From Planctomycetota bacterium (GTDB lineage Bacteria > Planctomycetota > Planctomycetia > Pirellulales > Pirellulaceae), in NCBI GenBank assembly GCA_029259935.1, contig JAJDEH010000317.1, positions 1 to 33,588 on the forward strand: a stretch of 33,588 nt of DNA. Reading direction: 5' to 3'. This document shows positions 27,741-33,588 of the stretch, piece by piece. How positions within the stretch are numbered: the first letter of the stretch is position 1; every line of letters starts with the position of its first letter. The translations under genes were made by a program, and so were the position numbers. The notes beneath the pieces are model-generated. The model did not search any database. It was given only the letters and a program-made list of their open reading frames with translations, and was not told the DNA's origin.

Positions 27741-27769
27741 AGTATATTTATATTCTGGGCGACAGGCAA
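27741..27769 (-). promoter_or_regulatory. Promoter of the kinase/FHA/redox operon
   Basis: TTGCCT (27764-27769) and TATACT (27741-27746) are separated by exactly 17 bases, and the -10 matches five of six. It lies about 58 bases ahead of the GTG start at 27683, leaving a short leader. This supports the shorter kinase start. Confidence 0.6.
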
Positions 27770-27839
27770 ATCGAGCCTGTTTGCCGACGATCCGAAACAG
27801 GACGCCCCTTTCGGCCGGCACTTCGCCCAGCCAGCGTTC

Positions 27840-27867
27840 TTGATCCGTCAGTCAACGCTGCTAAATT
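27840..27867 (+). promoter_or_regulatory. Candidate divergent promoter for the small-protein/GYF pair
   Basis: TTGATC (27840-27845) and TAAATT (27862-27867) with a 16-base spacer each match four of six positions. It points away from the redox operon promoter, about 70 bases distant, and would start transcription some 55 bases before the ATG at 27929. Confidence 0.35.
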
Positions 27868-27928
27868 GGAACTGGAAACGGCACACTCCTCGATTCTCAA
27901 TTCCCACCTCGTAACACCTTTTTCCCGA

Positions 27929-28417
27929 ATGAATATTCAAAGTCTGATCATGCGGCTTCAGCAGTATACTCGCAATCCAAATTCCGCGGACCGCGACACA
28001 ATGGTCTCCGACGGCCAGTTATATGCCGAGAAGTGCAATGCCGTGAACCGCCGACTGGGGGACGCCGCCCTATTCCTGCGATCCAAGTTTCGCTCGGAGG
28101 CGATCCGTATTTGCGAAATGGAACCGAATTTGGTCGACGAAATTCAGATTCTTAACTTCCCCGAGCGGGCCGCTTGGGTTGGGATCGCCACGCCGCTGGG
28201 CGTTTCCACTCCCGATCTTTATTTTGATTTAGCCGTCGAAGTCAACGACGCCTATGATGGACACCTTGCGCAGGAGGCGTTGGTTAACGAATATCGCAAG
28301 TTAAACACCCTGCGCGCCCCCGCCGCGGAACGCGAGGAAGCTCTGAAAAAGCTGTCCGCCGCCGAGCCCTACAACGAGGTCTGGAAAGAGAATCTCACGA
28401 GACTAAAAAGTGTCTAG
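27929..28417 (+). CDS. Small helical protein linked to the kinase-GTPase operon
   Basis: 162 residues, soluble, mostly alpha-helical. I chose the ATG at 27929 (MNIQSLIMRLQQYTRN) because upstream residues in the same frame look random and would lie antisense to the kinase leader. No ribosome binding site is visible. The C-terminal part (LSAAEPYNEVWKENL) resembles, from memory, small proteins found near planctomycete kinase/GTPase loci, where a repeated Leu-rich helix is followed by NPxW-like residues. I cannot name a family. It probably works with the divergent operon or with the following GYF protein, whose start lies 51 bases after its end. Confidence 0.65.
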   Translation: MNIQSLIMRLQQYTRNPNSADRDTMVSDGQLYAEKCNAVNRRLGDAALFLRSKFRSEAIRICEMEPNLVDEIQILNFPERAAWVGIATPLGVSTPDLYFDLAVEVNDAYDGHLAQEALVNEYRKLNTLRAPAAEREEALKKLSAAEPYNEVWKENLTRLKSV

Positions 28418-28468
28418 CCAAGCTTTGTTTCGTCAAGACCTGTTTCGCCAGCAATGTGGAGCCGCCGC

Positions 28469-29287
28469 ATGGCCCAGCGTTATCAGGTAAAACTGCGCGG
28501 ACAGGTTGTTGGCGAATTCAGTTTAGAAGAGATCCAAACGCAGCAAAGCCGCGGCCAGCTTGGACCCTTTCACAAGTTCTCGTCCGACGGCGTCAACTGG
28601 TGTTATTTCAATCAGTTGAACGGGGTGTCCGCTCCGCAGGAAGGCGCGGCCATCGCTGAAAGCGCGAGCAACGTCGTCGCTGAAAGCGCAAGTAACGTCG
28701 TCGCTGAAAGCGCAAGTAACGTCGTGGCTGGAAGCGCAAGCAGCGTCGGCCCGGAAAGCGCGAATCACGCCGCCCCGGTGCCCACGGGCGGAGTTGCCGA
28801 GCCCCAACCGGTGGCCACGGTCCGTTGGTTTCTCGCCATTGACGAACGCCAATTCGGTCCTTTTGATGCACAGGAAGTCGAGGACTTCATCCGGGACGAC
28901 CGCCTTGTCGCGGGTCATCAGATCTGGCGCGAAGGGTTCGATGGATGGAAGCCCGCGGAAGACTTTTTCGGTTATTCCATCCGTCGTGCCGCCAAGCGCC
29001 GCAAGCGAGAAGAAAAGAAGGCCGTTCGGGCGGCGCGCCTAGCCGCGATTCCAGAAGAGGAACGAGAGTACTCGATTTTGGCGCTCGCCAGCCTCGGATT
29101 AGCTGCCGTTTGGGGATTTGGTTTGACCAGCATAGCCGCATTGGTTCTGTCGATCCTGGCGTTGATGGACATTCTGTCCAGCCGCGGATACCGCAAGGGA
29201 CTTGTGCAAGCGATCATCGGGCTGGTGTTGAGTATCGCCGGAATCATCGTGGGCCTGATCGTCGCGTCGCAATACCTCTTCGAATGA
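28469..29287 (+). CDS. Double GYF-domain protein with C-terminal DUF4190-like membrane hairpin
   Basis: 272 residues from the ATG at 28469, with GGAG seven bases upstream; an ATG at 28454 lacks a ribosome binding site. Residues about 3-50 (YQVKLRGQVVGEFSLEEI) and about 120-170 (FGPFDAQEVEDF... WKPAEDFF) are GYF_2 domains. A linker of repeated AESASNVV units separates them. After a Lys/Arg-rich segment the last 75 residues contain two hydrophobic helices of DUF4190 type (ILALASLGLAAVWG... IIGLVLSIAGIIVGLIVA). It is probably a membrane-tethered adaptor whose GYF domains bind Pro-rich segments, such as the long Pro-rich linkers of the divergent kinase, GAP1-like and FHA proteins. That partnership is inference. 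Confidence 0.82.
   Translation: MAQRYQVKLRGQVVGEFSLEEIQTQQSRGQLGPFHKFSSDGVNWCYFNQLNGVSAPQEGAAIAESASNVVAESASNVVAESASNVVAGSASSVGPESANHAAPVPTGGVAEPQPVATVRWFLAIDERQFGPFDAQEVEDFIRDDRLVAGHQIWREGFDGWKPAEDFFGYSIRRAAKRRKREEKKAVRAARLAAIPEEEREYSILALASLGLAAVWGFGLTSIAALVLSILALMDILSSRGYRKGLVQAIIGLVLSIAGIIVGLIVASQYLFE
28655..28774 (+). repeat. Tandem 24-bp repeats inside the GYF gene
   Basis: Five consecutive 24-base units, the first three nearly identical (beginning GCTGAAAGCGC and ending AACGTCGTC or GTG), the last two diverged. They encode AESASNVV-type octapeptides forming a flexible linker between the two GYF domains. The unit length is a multiple of three, so copy-number changes would keep the frame. 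Confidence 0.9.
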
Positions 29288-29330
29288 CCACGCTCTGTTC
29301 CACTCGCTCGCAATACATCTAACGCACCGC

Positions 29331-30122
29331 TCAAACCCAAGCCAACGGATCTGACTCGTGCTGGCTGGCCCAAATTACCAAGTCGGCAAACTCTTGGGAC
29401 AAAACATCCGCCAGCATTTCCACTGCAAACCGCTCGCTGGCAAAGTGGCCGGGCAGCAGCATCCCAATACCGCTCGCCTCGGCATCCAGGCAAGTGTGAA
29501 AGTTCGTTTCGCCGGTCACCAGTAAATCGCATCCCAGTCGGCGAGCTTCCCGCAGGAATTCGCCCGCGCTGCCGCACGCCACCGCGACCTTGCTAATCAT
29601 CTGATCGGCCGAACCGACCCGATGCAGGCCCTTGAGCTTCAAGAACCTCTTTAGCCGCTGGGCGACTTTCGATAGCGGCATCGCGGACGCCAGCCTGCCG
29701 TACCGTCCCGACCCAACGTTCGATTCCACTTCAGCGGGAACCAGCGGACTAACCTCCTTCAGCTTCAGCCCCTCGGCCAGATGCTGATTGATCCCCTGTA
29801 GCGCTGAATCGAAAGCCGTGTGCGGACTGTAGACCGAAATTCCGGCACCTAGCAGATCGACAATCATGCGGCCCGCGTTCGTATCGGTCGTCAGCCGCTT
29901 CAGGGGGCGGAACGGCAACGGGTGATGCGTCACAATGAGGTCCGTCTTTTCAGCAATCGCCTCCGCGACACTTTGCGGCGTCACCGTGAGACATGTCATC
30001 ACTTTTTTGACCTTGCGACGAGCGTCGCCGATCAGCAGTCCCACGTTGTCCCATTCGGCGGCCAGACTCCGCGGCGCGAACTCGTCGAGAAACTGGCACA
30101 CGGCTTGAACAGTTGTTTTCAC
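29331..30122 (-). CDS. Nif3-like dinuclear metal centre protein
   Basis: A 263-residue member of the Nif3/YbgI (GTP cyclohydrolase I type 2 by older naming) family. The metal ligands are all visible: WDNVGLL near residue 24, VTHHPL with the HH pair near 65, HTAFDSA near 101, and GHFASE near 225. Length fits the short form without the inserted PII-like domain. The family is widespread and forms hexamers; its biological function is unsettled. The start is a GTG with only a weak AGG upstream. It converges with the GYF gene, ending 43 bases from it, and shows no operon link to it. Confidence 0.9.
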   Translation of the reverse strand: MKTTVQAVCQFLDEFAPRSLAAEWDNVGLLIGDARRKVKKVMTCLTVTPQSVAEAIAEKTDLIVTHHPLPFRPLKRLTTDTNAGRMIVDLLGAGISVYSPHTAFDSALQGINQHLAEGLKLKEVSPLVPAEVESNVGSGRYGRLASAMPLSKVAQRLKRFLKLKGLHRVGSADQMISKVAVACGSAGEFLREARRLGCDLLVTGETNFHTCLDAEASGIGMLLPGHFASERFAVEMLADVLSQEFADLVIWASQHESDPLAWV

Positions 30123-30216
30123 TTGTCATCGCCTGCTTGCTTTTGGATACCTGTCACAAGACATGCCCAACTTTACCGAATGCGGCCCAGCTTGCAACGC
30201 TTGATGATTCGACTCT

Positions 30217-30246
30217 CCGTCACCAGTTCAAATTTGGCGCTATAAT
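30217..30246 (+). promoter_or_regulatory. Promoter of the SDR gene
   Basis: A perfect TATAAT (30241-30246) lies 36 bases before the SDR start codon. The best -35 is CCGTCA (30217-30222), which is weak and gives an 18-base spacer. AAAGGA sits four to five bases upstream of the ATG. Confidence 0.5.
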
Positions 30247-30282
30247 CAAACCGTTTCTCCTTCATCAACAACAAAGGATGTC

Positions 30283-31047
30283 ATGTTAGATTCGAGCAGC
30301 TTAGCCGGCCGCGTCGCCTTGGTGACCGGAGCGGGTGTCGGCATCGGACGCGCGATCGCGCAGTCTTTAGCGGAAGCCGGCGCGGACGTTGGCGTCCACT
30401 TTCATCAGAGTTCCACCGGTGCCGAAGAAACCGTCGCTCATATTGCAGGGCAAGGCCGACGGGCTTGGGCGTTGCAAGCCGATCTCGCGGACCCCGTGCA
30501 GTCGCGTCGATTGGTCGAGCGGTTAGTCGAAAGTGCTGGCCGCCTAGACATTTTGGTGAACAACGCCGGTTCACCGATCGAGCGGGCTCGCATCGAGGAC
30601 TGTTCGCTCGATCTTTGGTCACAAGTGCTGGCCACCAATCTGACCAGTGCCTTTGTTGTCACCCAAGCGGCGATTCCTCATCTGCGGACCAGCGGCAACG
30701 GCGCGATCGTCAACAACCTTTCTTTGTCGGTGCAAACCGGCGGTGCCAACGGAGCCGGTCCGTATGCGATCGCCAAAGGCGGGCTGCAAGTGATGACACG
30801 CACGTTGGCCCGCGAACTGGCCCCCGAGATTCGCACCAACTCGATCATGCCCGGCGTGATCGAAACACGGCACCACGACGTCTACACGACCCCCGAGCGA
30901 ATGCAGCAATATCGCCAGGAGACGCCGCTCCAGCGAAACGGAACCGCCGACGAAGTGGCGCAAACCGTCCGGTTCCTCGTCAGCGATGCCGCGCGGTTCG
31001 TCAACGGAGCAATCATTGATATCAACGGAGGCCGCTTCTTGCGTTAG
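30283..31047 (+). CDS. SDR family NAD(P)-dependent oxidoreductase
   Basis: A 254-residue classical short-chain dehydrogenase. TGAGVGIG is the nucleotide-binding loop, NNAG follows strand 4, the catalytic serine is in NNLSLS, and YAIAK supplies the Tyr and Lys. The C-terminal INGGRFLR matches family ends. FabG-like or sugar-dehydrogenase activity is possible; the substrate is unknown. ATG with AAAGGA upstream. It is monocistronic, followed by the inverted-repeat element at 31094. Confidence 0.9.
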   Translation: MLDSSSLAGRVALVTGAGVGIGRAIAQSLAEAGADVGVHFHQSSTGAEETVAHIAGQGRRAWALQADLADPVQSRRLVERLVESAGRLDILVNNAGSPIERARIEDCSLDLWSQVLATNLTSAFVVTQAAIPHLRTSGNGAIVNNLSLSVQTGGANGAGPYAIAKGGLQVMTRTLARELAPEIRTNSIMPGVIETRHHDVYTTPERMQQYRQETPLQRNGTADEVAQTVRFLVSDAARFVNGAIIDINGGRFLR

Positions 31048-31093
31048 TCCAGCAGCCAGTGAGGTCTATTCGTCCAAGACGTCGAGCAAATGG

Positions 31094-31214
31094 ACTCTAG
31101 GCTTTGTCCCAAAACAGGCTTGGGTGGCTGGGGTCGACCAACGGGAGCCCCCAGGAAACTGCGCTACGATCCCCGCCGTACTTGAGCAATTAGTTTTGGG
31201 ACAAAGCCTAGAGT
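31094..31214. mobile_element. MITE-like element with 22-bp perfect terminal inverted repeats
   Basis: Positions 31094-31115 and 31193-31214 are perfect 22-base inverted repeats (left arm contains GGCTTTGTCCCAAAAC), enclosing 77 bases without coding capacity. CTAG occurs inside both outer ends. If CTAG is a 4-bp target duplication, as in some IS5-group elements, the true arms would be 16 or fewer bases. It lies between the convergent SDR and macro-domain genes, where the long stem could also act as a bidirectional terminator. Confidence 0.6.
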
Positions 31215-31268
31215 TCGACGGCTATTTCTCACCGCCTAATTCAATCTACGCAACGAATCCGGTCAATC

Positions 31269-31889
31269 TCATCGTTTTACGACCTGTTCCTTGCCGTCGT
31301 AGCAGATCGCCTTCTGACGACCGGCGACCCAGTCCCAGTCAATCCGATGTGGCGGGTTCAAGTAGTGGCGATACGCAGCAGCCATCTGACGGGCAGCCTC
31401 CCGATAAGGCACGCCCCCAAAGCCCGCACCAAATGCCGGAAAGGCGACGGTCTCGATCTTCCGATCATGGAAAACGTTGTGGGCGTGGACGGCGAGAAAC
31501 GCAGCCCATGTCGCTGAGTAGACCTTGTCGGTCCCATCGATTCCACCCGGCACACGCATCGTTGGAGCGTGGCAAAGAAACGGAATGGATTCGTGGTTCG
31601 TCTCGATGACGAAGGCCGTTCCCACCGGCTGTTCACCGAGATACTCGTCCATGATCCGATGCTGCACCTGTTGCATTAGGTCTTCTCCGAAGAAACCGAC
31701 AACGGCAGCGTCAATTCCAGCGGTCATCATGCCAAATGCGTTCGCGGCCGTGACGAAACAGTCATGCGGATCCAAGTCTTCAAAGCGGCGTTGGATGACT
31801 CGAACGTTGGGCAGTTCCACAAACCGTTCTCGGAACGCCGCGCACATTCCTTCGTCTGGATGGATGAGCCACAGGGAAAGATTATTCAC
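31269..31889 (-). CDS. Macro-domain protein
   Basis: A 206-residue single-domain protein. AANAFGMMTAGIDAAV near residue 48 is the ADP-ribose-binding loop, and FPAFGAGFGGVP near 150 is the second phosphate loop. Macro domains bind or hydrolyse ADP-ribose and related nucleotides. Start is a GTG with no clear ribosome binding site; the short AT-rich leader suggests it may be leaderless. It reads toward the inverted-repeat element. It may act in ADP-ribose reversal or repair, but nothing nearby fixes its partner. Confidence 0.8.
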   Translation of the reverse strand: MNNLSLWLIHPDEGMCAAFRERFVELPNVRVIQRRFEDLDPHDCFVTAANAFGMMTAGIDAAVVGFFGEDLMQQVQHRIMDEYLGEQPVGTAFVIETNHESIPFLCHAPTMRVPGGIDGTDKVYSATWAAFLAVHAHNVFHDRKIETVAFPAFGAGFGGVPYREAARQMAAAYRHYLNPPHRIDWDWVAGRQKAICYDGKEQVVKR

Positions 31890-31914
31890 GCTGCTATATT
31901 AGGCTTTCTGCTCA

Positions 31915-32133
31915 ACGAAGAAAATCCAACTGCTAAAACAAGCGTACGAATCCGTGCCAGAACACCATCGGATGTACGTGGGTGACATGGACACGAAGGA
32001 CGTTGCGGTTCGAATGGTGATTTACGGTGAACAGCAGATCGAAGGCTGGTCGCATCGATTGGTGGCTCGGTCAAGGGGCGACGAAGAACTTCCTTCTATT
32101 GAAGTACCAAAGCCAAGGGACGGAGACGAGTAG
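31915..32133 (+). CDS. Small conserved-looking protein, start codon uncertain
   Basis: A 72-codon frame reads TKKIQLLKQAYESVP, then HRMYVGDMD, VRMVIYGEQQIEGWSHR, and ends ELPSIEVPKPRDGDE. The composition and the KKIQLLKQAYESVPE start are protein-like, and I recall similar short hypothetical proteins from planctomycetes. The codon where a methionine is expected (31915-31917) is ACG, one base from ATG. Usable starts are a GTG at 31954 or ATGs at 31972 and 31987, which would remove the first helix. GGGTGA before 31987 is a weak ribosome binding site. It may be a decayed gene or use a later start. Confidence 0.5.
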   Translation, partial: TKKIQLLKQAYESVPEHHRMYVGDMDTKDVAVRMVIYGEQQIEGWSHRLVARSRGDEELPSIEVPKPRDGDE

Positions 32134-32373
32134 CTCGCTTGCGACGAGACCGTATGCCTACATTGGTCCAAAGAAATCCGCACGCGTTCGCGTGGCAGGC
32201 AATCTGCAAAAGCGACAGTCTGAAAAAGTGGTGATCGGCTGCCGATCGAGAGCCGAGAGGCTCGTTTGGAAAAATAGTCGAGAGTTCAGAAGGCGGTTAG
32301 AACTTTTTGTCGCCTCCGTCGCCGAGTGGGATGGCGATGTGGTGCGGCTGGTGTTGGCGGCGTGAAAGCAAAA
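32134..32373. other. Unassigned stretch abutting the avd break
   Basis: A plus-strand frame crosses it and stops at 32365 (ends WDGDVVRLVLAA), only about nine bases from where avd similarity ceases. It has no start or ribosome binding site of its own and overlaps the small gene out of frame. I see no reverse transcriptase or remaining avd sequence on either strand. It is probably foreign sequence joined to the retroelement by an insertion or deletion. Confidence 0.35.
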
Positions 32374-32475
32374 TACGAAGCGATGCTGCCAGGGAAAGCG
32401 ACCTGTGTTGTTGCAACTCCATAAGATTAGATCATAGGTCTTGGTGATCATCACCAGTTCGTCCTGCTTTTTCAT
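32374..32475 (-). pseudogene. avd: Truncated diversity-generating retroelement accessory gene
   Basis: The first 34 codons (MKKQDELVMITKTYDLILW, then FPWQHRFV) match the N-terminus of Avd, the four-helix accessory protein of diversity-generating retroelements, whose usual continuation is a LGERIE-like helix. Here the sequence changes after HRFV and no later Avd helix is found, so about 70 percent of a normal 115-125 residue protein is missing. The ATG keeps a perfect GGAGG five bases upstream. It lies about 100 bases downstream of the target gene on the same strand, the standard order before template repeat and reverse transcriptase, both absent here. Confidence 0.75.
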
Positions 32476-32576
32476 CGTGGCCTCCGTTGTCCAAGCCAAC
32501 AGCAGGCCGAATCGCAAACGGCCAACATGACAGCAGGCGATTTTCAAATTTCGACCGGCGTGCGGCGGGTAAGGAG

Positions 32577-33500
32577 TTAAGGAGATAAGTTGTAAGTTCT
32601 AACCGGACGAAAACCGACGCTGGGGCTACGGTAGTCCGGCCGGAAGAAGTGAGGGTAGTCGGAACAGACGATCACTGGCCGATTGTTGCACGACCCGCCA
32701 CGCAACACACGGCGACCTGATGTTTTTACTTCCACGTCCGCTTGATCTGCTGGCGAAGAATTTAAACTGTGGCACCACTCAAGAGCATTGCCGTGCATAT
32801 CAAACGCCCCATAACGGTTCGGCAACTTCATGCCCACAGACCACAAGTGCGAATCGCTGTTGCTGCTATACCACGCATAAGTGCGGAGCAATTCCACGGG
32901 TTCTCCAAATCCATAAATGCTGATCGTCTCGGCACGACACATGAACTTCCTTTCCTTGTCAGTAGGCAACCGATAGCCGGTGCGTGAAAGAAAATCAGCG
33001 GCGATCTTCATGCCTTCCGCATACTCGCCTTTTTCATTCGGCTCGTAACACCACTGATCTTTGGGGATGCCTTCCTGTTCGTTCAGCCAGTTGCAGTATG
33101 ACACGGCGTCATACCACGACACAAGGTTGACCGGGCCATTGGTTTGCTGTGCATATCCAGCGTCGTGCTTGTGATCCCTGCGGAATTGCTGAAATTGCTC
33201 CACTGTCACTTCATGGGTCGCCACGGCGAAGCTGTGCGACAGCGTGACTTTCTTCGGCTCTCTGGTTACAGCCTTATCGCCCATCAAAATCTCCACAGGG
33301 CCATTGATGACGGCAAGCGTCTGCCTCTGTGAGTTGACGAGCCAGCGGCGATCGCTTTTCAGCAATTCGTTCTCGAAGTTCGTAAGTTCTTCTCTCAATG
33401 TCCCTGAGACTTCTCGAATCGCTGTTTGCTCCGACTCGCTCATTGCCACTAGCCCCAGAACAAGCGAACCCCGAATGCTTTTGGGAGCATGAATCGACAA
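32577..33500 (-). CDS. FGE-fold (SUMF1/EgtB/PvdO-like) DGR target protein
   Basis: Up to 307 residues. The N-terminal 50 resemble the end of a HEAT-like region found in longer planctomycete kinase/FGE proteins, so the gene looks truncated at the front. The FGE-sulfatase fold follows: HEVTVEQFQQF near 95, SWYDAVSYCNWL, TGYRLPTDKER, AWYSSNSDSH, FDMHGNALEWC, and VLRGGSC...VGFRPVRTYN at the end. Such formylglycine-enzyme or C-type-lectin-like folds are common targets of diversity-generating retroelements, and the end is the variable region. The fold here probably binds ligands rather than acting as an enzyme. The start (TTG at 33500; GGGGGA ten bases upstream) is uncertain; an ATG at 33443 is possible. 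Confidence 0.82.
   Translation of the reverse strand: MSIHAPKSIRGSLVLGLVAMSESEQTAIREVSGTLREELTNFENELLKSDRRWLVNSQRQTLAVINGPVEILMGDKAVTREPKKVTLSHSFAVATHEVTVEQFQQFRRDHKHDAGYAQQTNGPVNLVSWYDAVSYCNWLNEQEGIPKDQWCYEPNEKGEYAEGMKIAADFLSRTGYRLPTDKERKFMCRAETISIYGFGEPVELLRTYAWYSSNSDSHLWSVGMKLPNRYGAFDMHGNALEWCHSLNSSPADQADVEVKTSGRRVLRGGSCNNRPVIVCSDYPHFFRPDYRSPSVGFRPVRTYNLSP
32619..32690 (-). other. Variable region (VR) of the DGR target gene
   Basis: The 24 codons between GGS and VGFRP include fifteen ending in C (AGC, CCC, TAC, TTC, CAC, GAC, ATC and others). Homologous positions in related proteins, as I recall them, are mainly asparagine (AAC). Adenine-specific mutagenesis of AAC template codons yields NNC codons, so this is the pattern expected in a VR. 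The end is followed by the conserved RTYN segment and a pyrimidine-rich stretch (plus strand purine-rich) at 32570-32590, where the initiation of mutagenic homing would lie. Confidence 0.65.
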
Positions 33501-33580
33501 AAACTCGAGATCCCCCCTGTTTCTTGGTGCGAATTTTGCTTACACACCAAGGGCACTTAAAACAACAAGGAGGATTTCGA

Positions 33581-33588
33581 GTGAACGG
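33581..33588 (+). CDS. Start of a gene leaving the right edge
   Basis: AAGGAGG (33567-33573) lies seven bases before a GTG at 33581, an excellent ribosome binding site and spacing. Only two codons are in the window, so the product is unknown. It is divergent from the DGR target gene. Confidence 0.5.

Noticed and set aside
27684..27821. 46-residue N-terminal extension of the kinase from a GTG at 27821
   Set aside because: It would begin upstream of the 27741-27769 promoter. The GTG at 27683 has a ribosome binding site and is preferred.
27566..27928. N-terminal extension of the small helical protein frame
   Set aside because: It runs antisense through the kinase start and its promoter and has low-complexity, non-protein-like sequence; the ATG at 27929 is preferred.
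32027..32365. 112-codon plus-strand frame over the region next to avd
   Set aside because: Its first third is an out-of-frame copy of the small gene at 31915-32133 and it lacks a ribosome binding site; only its last part might be a gene fragment.
33523..33551. CTTGGTG/CACCAAG inverted repeat near the right edge
   Set aside because: Seven base pairs with a 15-base loop and no T run are within chance expectation; no function assigned.
33536..33563. TTGCTT-N16-TAAAAC as promoter for the gene at the right edge
   Set aside because: Transcription would start within the ribosome binding site, so it cannot drive that gene as read.
1..33588. CRISPR arrays, tRNA or rRNA genes
   Set aside because: No spaced direct repeats of CRISPR form were seen. 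Intergenic regions, read by eye, showed no tRNA cloverleaf or rRNA sequence; a covariance-model search would settle this.

Overview
The window looks like a planctomycete chromosome segment, Pirellulales-like by gene content. No rRNA or marker gene is present, so this rests on recognised families only: a BlaI/M56 sensor pair, many FHA domains, a Hanks kinase fused to a GTPase, GYF-domain proteins, sialidase-type catabolism, and an FGE-fold protein beside an Avd remnant. I saw no tRNA, rRNA or CRISPR array.

Left part (1-6.8 kb): the first codons of a probable transposase leave the window at the left edge. Next come a gene-free stretch with a dispersed palindrome and two consecutive hairpins, one a good terminator, and then a minus-strand BlaI-type repressor/M56 peptidase pair with a promoter overlapped by a palindrome. 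A secreted polysaccharide deacetylase-like protein, an unknown protein and a secreted alpha/beta-hydrolase follow, all on the minus strand.

Catabolic operon (6.9-13.2 kb, plus strand): amidohydrolase, DapA/NanA-family lyase, sodium:solute symporter, Tat-exported enolase-superfamily enzyme and a five-Asp-box sialidase. Together they suggest release, uptake and breakdown of a sialic acid or another acid sugar.

Signalling and redox operon (27.7 down to 13.2 kb, minus strand). The genes, in order, are: (1) a Ser/Thr kinase fused through a zinc ribbon to a GTPase; (2) a membrane-anchored protein with a GAP1-like N-terminus; (3) a zinc-ribbon protein with two FHA domains; (4) an FHA, di-heme cytochrome b and penta-heme cytochrome c fusion; and (5) a 1523-residue fusion of a FAD oxidoreductase, four FHA-type modules, two [4Fe-4S] sites, two cNMP-binding-like folds and four more [4Fe-4S] sites. 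Two divergent genes (27.9-29.3 kb) encode a small conserved-looking protein and a double-GYF membrane protein. My inference is a phosphorylation- and GTPase-controlled electron-transfer chain carrying electrons from a cytosolic flavin across the membrane to periplasmic c hemes. This is the best candidate for an undescribed system here.

Right part (29.3-33.6 kb): Nif3-like protein, SDR dehydrogenase, a 121-bp MITE-like element with 22-bp perfect inverted ends, a macro-domain protein and a small protein whose expected start codon reads ACG. Last comes a diversity-generating retroelement relic: an intact FGE-fold target gene whose C-terminal variable region is rich in NNC codons, followed by an Avd gene that keeps its ribosome binding site but breaks off after 34 codons. 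No template repeat or reverse transcriptase is seen.
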